DNA of 64,000 bases, from the NCBI GenBank assembly GCA_964017045.1, contig OZ024806.1:26027503-26091502 (forward strand). The letters run 5' to 3'. Positions 47,467 to 60,294 of the stretch are shown here, in pieces. Both the position numbers and the translations under genes were made by a program. Position 1 is the first letter of the stretch. The number at the start of each line of letters is the position of its first letter. The stretch comes from Omphiscola glabra (Eukaryota; Mollusca; Gastropoda; Lymnaeidae). The notes below the pieces were generated by a model. The model worked only from the letters and a program-made list of their open reading frames with translations. It made no database searches and had not been told where the DNA came from.

Positions 47467-47756
47467 CTCGGATCACTTGTACTTTTTTTTGGATACAAAT
47501 CTGTTTCAATGATCGATTTTAAAACGCTGGAAAACAGTTAAATTAGATTGTGAACTAGGAATGGTTAGTATAATAAAGATAAACTTAAGACAGTGCTAAT
47601 ACCTAGTGGCTTTAAAGTTGTCTCCAACAATTTCTTTGCGGTACAGTGTAAATATATCCTTTTGTACACATTTAAAAGTTTAAGTTTAAAAAAAATTATG
47701 TGTCCGTGCCTGAATAAGAAACCGTGGGTAAATTTATTTGCTAATGCCAGCACATT

Positions 47757-47761
47757 ATTAT

Positions 47762-47819
<58 letters not shown>

Positions 47820-47820
47820 A
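47757..47820. repeat. TA dinucleotide repeat upstream of gene B
   Basis: About 30 mostly pure TA units. Unit A has a shorter TA run at the matching position near 12315-12350. Confidence 0.95.
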
Positions 47821-47988
47821 CGGGAACCAATTAGTGTGAGGTCCAAAAAAATGTCAACAATTTTAAGGCCCAACCCATTCATTTTTTTATGATGCATAGT
47901 TAGCATGTCAATTTGGATGCACATATTTTAATAATTACTGGCAGCTAAATTGGCTTAAAAGTCAGTGACATGATGCAGCAATGAACAA

Positions 47989-48850
47989 TTGAAGCCGCAT
48001 CGGAATTACGTGGACATAGTCCATCAGCCTAAGCAATTGGCGAGGAATAAATCAGAAGAGCCTGACACAAACACCGTGAAAATAATAGATAAAGAGGTTC
48101 ACCCAAAATTTAAAGGAAACTATATTGTCTTCTTAATTTTGAAGGACCTCGTAGAGCGCCTTGTCAGTCTGGTGTTTGGAGATATCACAATAATGTTTCT
48201 AGGTCTGCCACATTCACCAACTGAACCAGACAGCCAGAGGCGACTGCAGTTTTTTAAAATAATTTTGCAATTCAAATTCACCGATCGCGTTAAATTCATT
48301 CGATTTGGCACTACTGATGGCAACAATGGAGTTCATGCCATCGTCTGCATACTTTTGGAAGAAAAGCTTGACATGGCTTTCAGCTTACCATGCAGGCATG
48401 ATACTTTGGAACTAATATTAGCTAAGGTGGTTGATGCATTAATTTGACCATATTATGAACCAAACATCATGTTGTTCCAGATATTTGGAAAACAAAAACT
48501 GGGGGCGCAAGACTGGCCTAGCTACCAAAGTGGACTAGAAGTATAATTCATCGCTTGGACTCACAATCCAATTGGCGATGACATCATTCACTTCATTCGG
48601 CAACACAATTTCATTACAGATCTGATTATCGTGAGCGTTTTGAACTGTAGCTTCTATTTCTCGAAGCCAAGTGCATTGGCGACATAAAGCTTAAGGCTCC
48701 AGGATGGCAAAGATGATTTAGAGTCCCAGGATGTTGCTGCTTCGCTAGCTGTGCAGACGGACCGCACGTCAACTACCATCTTTAGATTACCGCAACACTT
48801 TTGCTATGAAGATCTTTCTGAAAGCCTGGGTTACATTATTATGTTCCTCC
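47989..48850 (+). pseudogene. Relict ORF of an uncharacterised repeat-associated family (B copy)
   Basis: A 152-codon open frame (47989-48447) ends near FGTTDGNNGVHAIVCILLEE, LPCRHDTLELILAKV. After breaks, further pieces include DDIIHFIRQHNF near 48570-48605 and a KAPGWQR-like segment near 48690. The pattern resembles a family of uncharacterised proteins seen in many invertebrates with a DTTxxNTG...LLEQKLGR...CRHH core and a later RAPGAMHHARWMAK core. I recall the family from experience and could not run a search. The pseudogene lies upstream of both gene A and gene B on the opposite strand, so it was carried along in the duplication. Confidence 0.55.
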
Positions 48851-49950
48851 ACATAATGATCTGGATCTACTCTGTAGGTTTGAAAAGGTGTAATGCTAAA
48901 ATAAATTCAATCTCTTCTTTACTTAATTGAAAAATTGCCGGTTCTCCATTCTTCGACTCTACTTTGACAGTTGAGCTAGATGTAGCTATGGTTAAAGCGA
49001 TTGACTGAAAAACGTCAGCTCCTTCAAGGCTTATTGACTTCCACTATACACTACCTGTGAAGCAGCGGGATATAAATTACATATTTAAGCAAAAAGAAGA
49101 CGCAAAAAAGTATCTAGTCTCCAGAAGATAGTATAACGAGATACAGGAGAACGTGACTGATTTTTATTTATTACCCAAAGGCTAAATCAAATGCTTGGTA
49201 AACAAATGTCATTTGTAAAAATAGAGAGATCCAAAGATAATTTTAGATATAACCAGTTTTAACGTCTGGGCTCTATGTTAATCGTAGTCTTTCTGCATCA
49301 TAACATTACACATAAACTATTTAGTGAGCGGGCAATAAAAGTTCAGTCTTAGTGAGACTGGACAAAATCCGATTCCAAACCCCCTCTAAAATAGGCCTAG
49401 CACCCCGGCAGTGGAAACAAAACAGTAATGGAATCTAACAGGTGGAAAGAAACTGACAAAATTATTACTTCTCGCACCTCTTTTCTGTTACAAGCTGACA
49501 GAAAACACAACAACCAGTCTTAACCGATAAGTTGCAAAATAAAGCCTTTAGAAAAACTCTATGTCTGTACAATATCTCTTGACAGTTAAGACTTCGAAAT
49601 GAAAGCTATACACAAAAAACATAGAGCCGAGGACACAAGATGAACATGCATACCTCGCTCATCCTCCACTGATGAATGGATCATCCCAACTTGAAGACGT
49701 TTTATAAATCAACTGAACCACCCAACCGTTAACTATCTTCAAAATAATGATTCAAGCCACATGACCTTTGAACTTAAGCATTACAATTTTTTTTAAGTCT
49801 TTGAATTGGTCTTTTCTTTGTTTAAAATTGAAAAACACAATTAAAGATATTATTTTCTAAAAAAACGGATACTATACAATATGAGTCAGTGCTTCGTTAT
49901 GACGAAAAAAAAAACTTAAGTGTTTTTACAAGGTTTTTCCGTCTAATTTA
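48851..49950. other. Unassigned stretch
   Basis: No gene or repeat was recognised. Confidence 0.4.
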
Positions 49951-50335
49951 AGGTTGTCATAAGATTAGAAGTTATAAGAGTTAGTAGACCAATGATCCAT
50001 GTTGTCTTGAGATAGACGTTATAAGAGTTAGTAGACCAATGATCGAGGTTGTCATAATATTATACGTTGTATATAGTTAGTAGACAAATGATTCAGGTTG
50101 TCATGAGATAGACGTTATAAGAGTAAGTAGACACATGATCCAGGTTGTCATGAGATTGACGTTATAAGAGTTAGGAGACAAATGATCCACGTTGTCATGA
50201 GATTATACGTATTATATAGTTAGTAGACACATGATCCAGGTTGTCATGATATAGATGTATTATATAGTAAGTAGACAAATGATGAATGTTGTCATGAGAT
50301 TGACGTTATAAGAGTTAGGAGACACATGATCCTAC
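49951..50335. repeat. About 48-base minisatellite, 8 diverged copies
   Basis: The unit resembles GGTTGTCATGAGATAGACG followed by TTATAAGAGTTAGTAGAC and AAATGATCCA. Two sub-types alternate: GACGTTATAAGAG and TACGTATTATATAG. Confidence 0.92.
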
Positions 50336-53300
50336 TTTCTGGGCCAAGCGATCAAACGTTCAAGTATGAGGCAATTGGGCTGAAATAGCAATAAATAGAA
50401 TGCTTACTGCACACCAGAAACATAAGAATGTATTCAATATTCTTTCAAAGCAAAAATACAATCGGATGATACGTAAATAATGAGGAGTTGTTTTTTTTAG
50501 AATGAGTGGGCTTGTCGGATCGCACTTTGAGTAATTTAAGCCGGATTGAGTGCGTCCTATTGAATTAATGGCGTGTTTGTGAAGCAAATGACTCACAGTG
50601 TCTGTATACTTGTATGGAAAATTCCTTCTGAAGGCAATCGATTGTTTGGAGACCTTTGTGCAACATTTCCGGGTCTATGTTATGAAAAGCGTCAAGAAAA
50701 ATTATTAAAATGAACTTTAACAAGAGCTTTTGTCCCATTATGAATTTAAATAAAAGTGCAGTTTGTATATTTGAAGTGGATTTACAAATGTACCAATGAC
50801 GTTAAAGAAGGGAACATTTCAACAAAAATCTTACATTTTTCGTATTTATGACCAAGTGTGAGTGACTTCATTTGCTGTTTGTTCTAAAGAGTTTTTTGTT
50901 TTTAAAAGCCATCTCATCGCCTCATGTCACAAAGTTTCAGTAGTTTAGTAAAGTAGAACATGTTGTTAATTAATGTTATCCGTATGGAGAAATTAATCTC
51001 TTATTTAAGTATATGCCTCATTTTTAAAACAGTACACAACAAAAGACGATACCATATTTTAAATACCATAAACACTATAACAAAGAATACCATACCCAAA
51101 CCAGGGCCAATTACAATTAATACATTTTATTAAGATAAGAATGAATTTTAAAAATCAAAAAGAAATAAAATTAAAGCTATTGACTTACAGAATAATAATT
51201 GGCTTGTACCGGTACAATGTTGAAGAAGATGCAATGTTGTAAAAAGTTACAATGATGAAAAGGAATATACACACAAAGCAGACGTTAGCTATCAAATATC
51301 TGGCTCGTATAGCAAAAATATCTCATGATAAATGATAGCCACGAATCTTTAGTTTGTCTCCTTTTATAGTCTGTTTTACTGATATTTATAGAAAGGCCTT
51401 ACAAAATGTTTTCCTTTCCAGAGTTCTCCAAATTTTTCTACAGAATTCAGTATACAGACTATCAATTTTTATTTAGTTGAAAACAAGGTAAAGAGAGACT
51501 ATTTTTAGCTATTCCCACCCTAAATGTGGTTCCGAGCTTGGGGTCAGCTAGAGTTCATTCAATTGGGAAATATGACGTAAACACCTCATCTACATAAAAT
51601 GTTCTTAATTACCCAACAGTAAGTACAAATAAGATTATTATTTTTGGAGTGTGATGGGGAATGTTGATTTCAGAATGAAAAAATCCAAACATTTTATGAT
51701 TTGAAAAGTGTACTTTAAACCTTTTGTAATAATATTTATTTTTTAAATTTTAACTGCATAAATAAATTGTTTTATCTAGGAACGAATTCTTGTATTGATA
51801 TCAGAATTTGGAAATACTCTTCATGATATTTATCAACAGACATAGTCGTATTGATATAATATAGCATTCTAAAAGAAGATTTAACCAACTCAATAGGGAC
51901 ACGTCAGCTAAACATTGCGTGTTTTCCTGCTTAGGACAAGATCCTAATTAAAATGTCTGGAGTCAGAAGTAAAAATATTGCCGACCAATAGAAAACAAGA
52001 ATTGGGCTTGTCTCTAACCTCCTAAATTAGTTTAAACCTCGAAACTGCATTTCTATGGTGGCAACATATAAGAGAGAACGTGAGTTAACAAGGCCTAATA
52101 GCTGTTGGGGAAGAGTTAACAGATGCATGATGTTGTGATTATTACATGCATAAAATAGAATTGTCAAAAAAAAATGGCGCAGATGATCTTATTATTGTTT
52201 TAAAAATTTAGTAATTTTAAGAGGAAATGTATACAACTTTGTAAAATTACAATATATTCCAATAGTGTCTAACATTATTCGTGAAATTTTGTTTTTAGCC
52301 CCCCGCCCCCCTTTTTATGTCACCTTGACTTGAGTGGGTTTATTTTGTTTTCTTACCTGTTGTGTTTTGATATGTTTGTGTCCATATTTCTCCAGGCTAT
52401 CCAAAACATGAGGAATGTTTAATATGTTAAATATACAATTTTAAGCATTAGGTTTTGAATACCCGATATCATTTCTTACTTAAGTTATAACTCAAAAAAT
52501 TAACACAAATATAAAAAAAATATTAAATTTTTTTTTTACCTATGGCAAAGTTATGGCAATTTATCAATTAAAAATAAAATCTGGCCCCATCCATGTGATC
52601 ATTCTAAAAAAGGGAAATTTTTTTTATAAAAAAAAAATAAGGAAACTATAATAATAATTCATCTAATTAATTAGGTTAATTTTCAAAATTATCCTATTTA
52701 AAATTGAAGGAGTTTGCAAAGGTGTTATTTTATGCATTTTTAAATATTTTGTACCAGGCTCCAAAAGATTTTTTGCCTTTAATATTTAACCCCAAAGAGT
52801 TTTTTAGGATGGATGACGAACAAACTTAATTTTTAACACTGAGTTAGTTTAATCGCCTAGACACATTTAATAATGATTAATTTTAAAAAATATTCTCTGC
52901 CCCAAAAGATGTGGATATTACTAGTTTCAAATTAAACGTCATTTCCGAAAGTAATGCTTACAAAGATGGGCCTTGATACAAACAAATACTTAACAGCTTG
53001 TATTGTAACTGAAGCCGTCTTGAAAATAAAAGCTTTGGCTGTTATATTGAAAATACATTGAAGCAACACGTACATGATTTGGAACTGTCTAAAAATCTGG
53101 AAAAACATCTTGACATCTGGTTTCACAACATTTGGTGAAAATCACTGAGATGTAGAGAAGCATAAAGAATATGGAATGAACGTCTATATAATAATAAATT
53201 CGCTTTAAAAACTCAAAATTTCTGGAATGGTAGAAATTTAACACAAAAAAGAAATTTAAAAAAAAAATGGATTTCAGAGTTTAGTTCATAAATCTATCAA

Positions 53301-54071
53301 ACTAAAATAAAATGTCCATTAACTTTTAGATCCTATTGACATGGTCATTAAATGTATTTCTACATTGAACATTATAGTGGTGTAGAACTTCCTGGAAACT
53401 TCTATATTTTATTTTGATGTCCTCAAATAACTTTTAACACATTTTTTTTATTTTATGTAATTGTCCAAGATACCATTTTGAATAAATGAATTACTAATGG
53501 GAGACAAGTAGTGTACTTAATATTTTTTGTGCCTAATATACAGAGTTTAGGAACTTGCGAAAACTGGCCAATCAGAGTGTTAAATTGGATTTTTAAAAAA
53601 AGAAATTATTATGTTTGGATAGTGAGCAAAAACCTTTGACTATTTATCATGATTTGGTAACTACACACTCAAGTAAAAGAAGAGCGTAATTTCAGGTTTT
53701 TCAGTTGGGGGGGGGGGGGAGGCGAAACCAAACTTTTTCGGCTTATTAATTTGTTTATTGCTGGAGGCACCACGTTTATAGCAATTTCAGTGGAGGGGTA
53801 AATGTCCCAACCTGTCCTAGCCAAATGACGTCCCTGCGTATAAAAGAAGTTTATTTTTATCAAAGTTTAATAATAAGAAATGAAAAATGTATGATGTGAT
53901 TCGAACTATCTTTATATTTCTATGGAAACATAATTATTATTATTATTGTGGCTAGTGTGAAATGCGGATATTTAAATTTGTTTCAACCGTATCGTCTCGG
54001 ATATTATTTATAATTAAATATATCGGTGACAGTAATTAATTTTAACAAACCTTACAAAGACGGACGTTTTC
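50336..54071. other. Long AT-rich stretch without a recognisable gene
   Basis: Only short frames without family resemblance occur. No tandem repeat or terminal repeat was recognised except a poly-G tract near 53706-53720. This is the largest unexplained part of the window. Confidence 0.45.
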
Positions 54072-54259
54072 CAGTGGCGTAGTGAGGGGGTAGCAAGGGG
54101 GGCATCATGCCCCGGGCGCTACTCACAAAGGGGCGCCAAATGGTATATTTTACTATATATTGTATGGTTTTCGAATAAAGGGTGGGGGGGCTGAAAAGGT
54201 ATTGGGGGCGCGAAAAATGTATTGTGCCCCGAGCGCGAGTTAAGCTCGCTACGCCACTG
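54072..54259. mobile_element. hAT-type MITE (family 2) with perfect target duplication
   Basis: The ends are CAGTGGCGTAGTGAGGG and GCTCGCTACGCCACTG, and the flanks are ACGTTTTC on both sides. The interior matches 12055-12220 in inverted order. Non-coding. Confidence 0.92.
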
Positions 54260-54697
54260 ACGTTTTCCAATAAAGTTAAAAGATTGCACAAGATATGATT
54301 AAAAAAAATAAGATTGACAATTCAAGAAAATACGCTAGACCACGCTAAATTATTATTGTATACTCAGATAGGCCTTACAATAAATTTAGACTAAAAACAC
54401 TAATACTATTAGTAGGTGAACAAGTAGCGGCATTAGACATTGTTAAGTACTCTAAAAAAATAATTTTGTAATACTAAGATAATATTCAAATGTTAACAAA
54501 ATGCATGTTAGACCAATAAGTGTACATGCCAATTTGTACGGTTTACATGTACTTTGTACAGTTTTTTTACGTTTGCAATGATTTACGGCCGCAAAGGAAT
54601 TTGTTCATATTTTTATTCCCTGGATATAGAACATACTTTTTTTGCACAAGATACACGTTAAAATATGGTGGTGCAATAAATAGACATTGTGTTAAAG

Positions 54698-54893
54698 CAG
54701 CGGTTCTCAACCTGTGGGTCGCGACCCATTTAGGGGTTGAACGAACCTGTCCCAGGGGTCGCCTAAGACCATCGGGAAACACATGTACTCTACAGTTAAG
54801 AAAAGCAACGAAAACAATTTTGTGGTTGGGGGTCGCCACAACTTGGGGAACTGAATTAAAGGGTCGCGGCATTGGGAAGGTTGAGAACCACTG
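54698..54893 (+). mobile_element. SPIN-like hAT MITE (copy 3)
   Basis: It starts CAGCGGTTCTCAACCTGTGG and ends AGGTTGAGAACCACTG, the best-preserved termini of the four copies. Inside are GTCGCGACCC, GGGGTCGCCTAAGACCATCG and TAAAGGGTCGCGGCATTGGG. The flanks TGTTAAAG and GGTTAAGT match poorly. Confidence 0.85.
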
Positions 54894-54961
54894 GGTTAAG
54901 TGGAGAGACTGCAGTCAGGTTAGAAAATTAGGAGTTACGTCAAACCTGAAAAAAAGCCACG

Positions 54962-54965
<4 letters not shown>

Positions 54966-55003
<38 letters not shown>
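54966..55003. repeat. Poly-A run of 38 bases
   Basis: A pure run of 38 A with no LINE or SINE body recognised before it. The length may be unreliable in the assembly. Confidence 0.9.
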
Positions 55004-55004
<1 letters not shown>

Positions 55005-55969
55005 GGAACATGTCGGCAGGATGCCTTGGTCAGCGAAAAAACAACAGAAAAAAAATTTTTTTTTTTTAAAAATTGCACTTAGCTGAGAAGCAGTATCCGA
55101 GAGGGCAGCCAAAGAATTGTGACAGAATATAAGTAGGTGAGTTATTGAATAGTAAAAAGGGAAAGAAAAGAGGAGTAGACCACTGCGATTGAAGTTTTTT
55201 AGAGACGGGGCACAATAGAAGCGACTACAAGGGCACGGCGGACTTTACAATTTATGCTATCTTGTCCAGCACAAACACACCCAGCCGGTTGAATTTGGAG
55301 AACGAGCTTATCCCAGCCTAAGGAAACTTGAAACCACATGGCATGAACGTCATGTCTTTATTCATAACTTAAGCCTAGCCCCGCTCCTCTACGTCATGGC
55401 CCATCGCAGTGGACTAATTTATCCTCTTTTCTTTCACTTTTCCCTATTTAATATCATTATAAGAAGGCGCTCTGTCAATACATTAGCACTAGAAAAAGAA
55501 GTCGAAACAATAATTTCTAAGCATTAAATGCAGCAGTTGTGCCAATGCTTACTAAGCACCGAGACAAGCTTATAAAAGTAAGAATGAAAAAGTAAAGTCT
55601 GTTTCCATCTCAAAGCAAGTCTTAGGAATGGTTCAATATGAGCTCAAATTTAATTCACTGCATTAATTATGGCGAATGAGTTAGTGTTGTAACCAGATGT
55701 TTGCGATGAGACACACAAAGAATAAAATGATCAGCAAATATTGTTTTATTGAACCAAAAAATGTTTTCGTTTTGGATTAAATTGTACATTTTTCTTTATA
55801 GCCCATAAATATTTATTTTTAATAAAGACAACATTTTACTTTGAGAGAAAGAATTCGTCCTGCTCGACCTCATCTTAGGTGTCTGTGATGAAGAGCATCC
55901 GATGTGATCTTAGGTATCTGTGCGGAAGTGGGTGGGGTGTGATGTCAGATATCTGAGATGAAAAGTATG
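55004..55969. other. Unassigned stretch
   Basis: No gene or repeat was recognised. Confidence 0.4.
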
Positions 55970-56270
55970 GGATTTTTAATACAATTTTTTTTTAAAAGTT
56001 TGAAAACATAACTTTCCTACTAATATTTCATCAAATGAATGATGTTTAGTTTGTGTTATGTCACTAGCGTAATTGATTAGTCTTAAAAATCGGTGTTTGG
56101 TGTGAGACGATGAATTCCCACACCAGCAGGTAATACTGAAGTTTAGTAGGCTTCCAATTGTTGCACTGTAGAATAAGTTGATCACTTGTTACCACCGAAA
56201 TTGTACAATTTAAAAAAAAAAAAGAAACACTGGACTTATCTAGCTGTAAAACAAGCTCTGTTGACATTGT
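55970..56270 (-). mobile_element. CR1/Rex1-like LINE fragment
   Basis: The minus strand encodes MINLFYSATIGSLLNFSITC, WCGNSSSHTKHRF and a continuing frame to about 55976. It resembles the region near the end of CR1-type RT ORFs and the copies at 22545-22765 and 32940-33110. Confidence 0.75.
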
Positions 56271-56639
56271 ATGCTATGTAATGTATTGTTCATATTCTCC
56301 TAAATGTCTACCTCACTGACTGCTGGTAGGAGGAGTACTTTAACAATTTTGAGGCTTTTCCAGACTCACCAAGCAATATGAAGTTACTGTTTTTTTCCCT
56401 CCATTTTTATGTGATTTTTGTTTTTTTAATTTTCAATATAACATTGTAATTCTCCAAATGCCATCTCAATTTAAATATGAACAGCTTCTATTTTTTTAAC
56501 ACTGGGTTTTAAACATATAGAAACATGTTCTTTAAAATATATATACATAATCTTCATTAAATTTGAAGTATAAAAAAGACAAACAAATGTCAATGCTAGA
56601 GATAATAAAACAGACATTTTTAATGTTTTAATACATTGT

Positions 56640-57010
56640 ATTGTAACTGGCTCATTGTGACCGCATCTCATTTCATGAGTTTGCGTTGCTATAACTTTAA
56701 TGTAGTATTATGAGGTATCCCGTAAAAGTGACCGCATTCTAAAAGGACTGACTGCAACTAAACATTCACACTTTTTAAAAGTCTTGGCATCTTTGTCTAA
56801 CCACGTCTCTTTACCAAAAGTTTCAACTACAACAAACTAGAAAACCCTAATCAAGTCAAGTAAAATAAAATAATGTTTAAATTAAAAAAAAAAATACTTC
56901 AGAGTTGAAATTGATTTCGAATCAGGAAACAGATCTTACAAGCAGTGTTTTGCAAACAACTTCCGCATACTTATGTGAACACCAGTAGTTTGATGGTAAC
57001 CTTTATCGCA
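56640..57010. repeat. Dispersed repeat, partner at 30150-30540
   Basis: See the entry at 30150. A short piece (TATTATGAGGTATCCC through ACTGACTGCAACTA) recurs at 57655-57715, inside a hAT-like element. Confidence 0.75.
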
Positions 57011-57498
57011 GGGTTTGATTATACCCTTATGATTTGAAGCGTGCATTATTATTTCATATTTAAAAAAAAAATACTTTTAGTTTTGTGAATTTTCATTTGT
57101 GTAGCGAAAATTATTTCCGCTCATTAAACTCCGGACCTAAATTTAAAAAAAAAACAACGCCTGAATGGTATTTAAAATCATAAAACATTTTCATTGACTG
57201 CATAAACGACGCAAATGGGAAAATTAAAACCATTCGGACTGGTGTTCCGCCTTAGGAATAGGATTGAGTGAAACGGCTTGCGACCGCAGCCAAAACAGAG
57301 TCATGTGATAGTTATGGTTTCTTTTTAAGTTCCTGACAGTAAAGCTGTACCTTGAACTTAATTGCTATTCTGGCAAAGACTAGAATTATGAGCGAGCTAA
57401 TCCAGGCTCAATATCTATTTGATGGCAGACTTAACAAACCTGTGGTCTCATAAATAGAACTTGCGTTTATTGACACGGTCTGAAAAAATGGCGTAAAA

Positions 57499-58387
57499 TA
57501 AAGTTTGGCCAACCAGTGGCCCACGGACTGCGGCCCGCCAGGTGTATCACAATGAAATTCGTTCTTCATTCAATTTCAAGCTAATTTTAATGTTGTATGT
57601 AAAAGCGAATTTCATTGAAAAGAATATTTCATTAAAGTTATATATATATATGTAGTATTATGAGGTATCCCTTAAAAGTGCCTGCTTTCTAAAAGTACTG
57701 ACTGCAACTATATACATTTATTTAAAACATTTTTGTAATTAACCATACTCGTTGATCGAGCGGCTTTTATTATTTTTTTCCATTCAAATTAGTAACCTTA
57801 AACGAGAAATTTGTGACAACTTTAATATTTGTTAAACACTAAAAATAAAGGAATTGTATTAACACAGCTGGGTGCAGGGAATCTAAAATACCGATTACAT
57901 TTCCACCGTTTGAATTTCAGCTATGCACCCAAAAATGTACCCCCTGCATTAGTAATTTATCTAACATTTTATGGGCAGAAAGTGCTGAACCCGCTCTCAA
58001 CGCCATAACAACCCTCACAATTGGGCTCGGGAGATTTCGTTTAGCGGTACTTAACTATGTTGCCTCCCAACAACCCTGGTCAACATAAATGGCACAGACC
58101 GGCTCTTACCAATCAACAATAAACCTTTGTGTATATAGATATATCATAACGTGTGAAATATTTCGTTCTGTGCAATGTATTTATGTTGGTGGCGGCCCGA
58201 GTGCAGGTGCTATCATCAGATAGTTATCGTGTATTCATGACGAAGGAATAAATAATTATTTACTTAGTTTATTTTGCTGTAATTTTTTCTTAGAGATTAT
58301 GACAAGCGGCCCCCGAATATTTCACTTGTGATCAAAATGGCCCGTGAAACTATTTTAGCCCCCCCCCCCCATTCCCACCAGACACTG
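57499..58387. mobile_element. Degenerate hAT-like element
   Basis: The left end resembles CAGTGTTTGGCC (seen as TAAAGTTTGGCCAACC) and the right end reads CACCAGACACTG. The flanks GCGTAAAA and ACGTAATA match at 6 of 8. Both ends carry CGGCCCGCC or GCGGCCCCC segments typical of hAT elements. No transposase was seen. Confidence 0.5.
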
Positions 58388-58646
58388 ACGTAATAAACAT
58401 GTTAACAAAATGTGGCAACTCCAAGAGCAAATTTAGACTATTGTGAAAAATCTCACACTATTCCTATTAAGTTTAACATTCTTTGTAAAATAATATTTTT
58501 TACAGACATTGTTTTACATTGACCTGAGCTGGGTTTTCATGTTTCAAAGACTTAAGCGAGCTTAAAATTCGTACACTGCGCTGCCACACAGTAGAGTTTC
58601 ATGTATTAAGAATTTTTGACTACCGATATCATTCCTTTCTCTAAGC
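58388..58646. other. Short unassigned stretch
   Basis: Nothing was recognised. Confidence 0.4.
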
Positions 58647-58973
58647 CAGTGATTTCCCAAGTAGTAGAGGATACCGCTATTTGGGGGTGGGGGGGGGCGC
58701 TGGAACGATGCAGTTGGGTGTTAGTCGCAACTGGTTGATTTCGGGGCGTTAAATAAAAAATAATTTTCTCACTTTGTAATAATTTTCTGATATCATTTCA
58801 AGCTCCAAAGTGTCTTATTTACAAAATTTTTTCTTTACTATAATTTAAAGACGTAAGTAGATACTTATATCTTTCTTTTGGTTCTCTTAAAGAGTGAATA
58901 GGTCAAGGCATCTTGAGTAATTTGTTTTTCTGAAAAGGGGGCGGTAGGCCAAAAAAAAGTTTGGGAACCTCTG
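58647..58973. mobile_element. hAT-type MITE (family 3) with perfect target duplication
   Basis: The ends are CAGTGATTTCCCAAG and GTTTGGGAACCTCTG, and the flanks CTCTAAGC are identical. The interior is 327 bases and non-coding. Confidence 0.9.
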
Positions 58974-60294
58974 CTCTAAGCTATTAGTAAAAAAAAAAGA
59001 AAAGAAATTTATAAATACATATTTTAGTGTGAAATGAAATATTGCATTCATCCAGACTTAAATGCAACAAGACAACCTTTCGTAAAACGTTGCGTTTTCA
59101 GCATGTGCCATTGAGTCCACTTTTTTGATGTTTTATTTTAAAATTGTGTTTAAAGCACTAACCATACAACGCTTTAAGAAATGAAATAAAATTGGCTTTA
59201 AATGAATACGCTACATGAGCTTTCTGTTTATAGATTTTTATTGGAAAAACAACTCCCGTCCAGATCTGATTTAATAAATGGGGAACTTGTTCTACTTGCT
59301 ACACCATGTGATGTGAATGTAATTCCAAAGTGTACTTGTAGGTATCTGTCGATACATTAAATATATTTTTTCTTTCATGAATTTATCGATATTTTGGATC
59401 AGATTTGGTTGATCAGATTTGTTTGATCAGATTTGTTTGATCAGATTTGTTTGATCAGATTTTCGGTATGCGGCCCGTATTTTTGGCATTTCCCAGCGGT
59501 TTAGCTGCTTTTTCATATGAACAGTAAAATTGGACAACAATTTATAAAAAAAAAAAATCAAAATCGTACAATTTTAACTTGTATCCATTTTTAAATGAAA
59601 TTATTGCCAACTTAAATCAACCCTTTTAACAGTTACACTAAGTCATGCGTGTACAGTACAGTAAGTACAGAACCAAAAACAAACACCTTAGGTCGTGAAA
59701 TTTTCTTTACAGATTTTATTATTTAAGTTTTAAAAAAAACTAATAGAAATTTGGAGTATAAAAGAGTTTGATATAAAAAAATATAATCCCTTTAACATTA
59801 TTCATCATGGACGGTCTGTTAGTTTAACATGTAATTTTAAAAAAAAAATACTTTTTGCATCAAAGAGTCAGGCAACACTTAATTAATAAAATGTATGATT
59901 ACAAAAAAAGCATAAGGATACGATCATAAGTTTAGACAACATTTTAGAATAAAATTGCACAACTCAAATATTTATCTCCAGCTTTTTTTTTTTAATTTAA
60001 GAAAAACAAATTTTGAGACATGTTAAAAATACTTTCCTAAAGATTTTAAATGAAAATTTCTGCCAACATTTCCTTAAAAAAACGGTCAAGTTGAGAATAA
60101 TTTCGCGTTCATTAATTTCGAGCACATGTGACTTTTTGACAGGGAATCAAAACATCAACAAGGAAAATTTCATTTTATCACATTCTTAAATAAAGGAGTG
60201 TCATACTTTTTAAATAAACTACTTAGATCAGAAATTTTATAAATAAACATTAGATAAACTTTCATAGACTTTTTTTAGAAAGCATGTTCATTTC
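58974..60294. other. AT-rich stretch with one 14-base array
   Basis: At 59397-59462 there are four to five copies of GATCAGATTTGTTT. The rest is AT-rich and unassigned. It includes the expected 3' flank of gene C; no clear poly(A) signal was picked out. Confidence 0.5.

Larger units (their letters stand above)
36885..48660. repeat. Segmental duplication, unit B (holds gene B)
   Basis: This is the direct-orientation partner of 7586-13720. The excess length comes mainly from about 6.8 kb at roughly 38950-45830, inside intron 2. That stretch holds a D-like block, an LTR retrotransposon, a GATA array with a LINE, and a Helitron end. None of these are in unit A. Confidence 0.85.

Noticed and set aside
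54520..55086. 188-codon plus-strand frame
   Set aside because: It reads through a SPIN-like MITE and a poly-A run.
56471..56671. Minus-strand frame containing a signal-peptide-like MSVLLSLALTFVCLFY
   Set aside because: It recalls exon 1 of genes A and B, but there is no donor at the matching place and no downstream exons on that strand.
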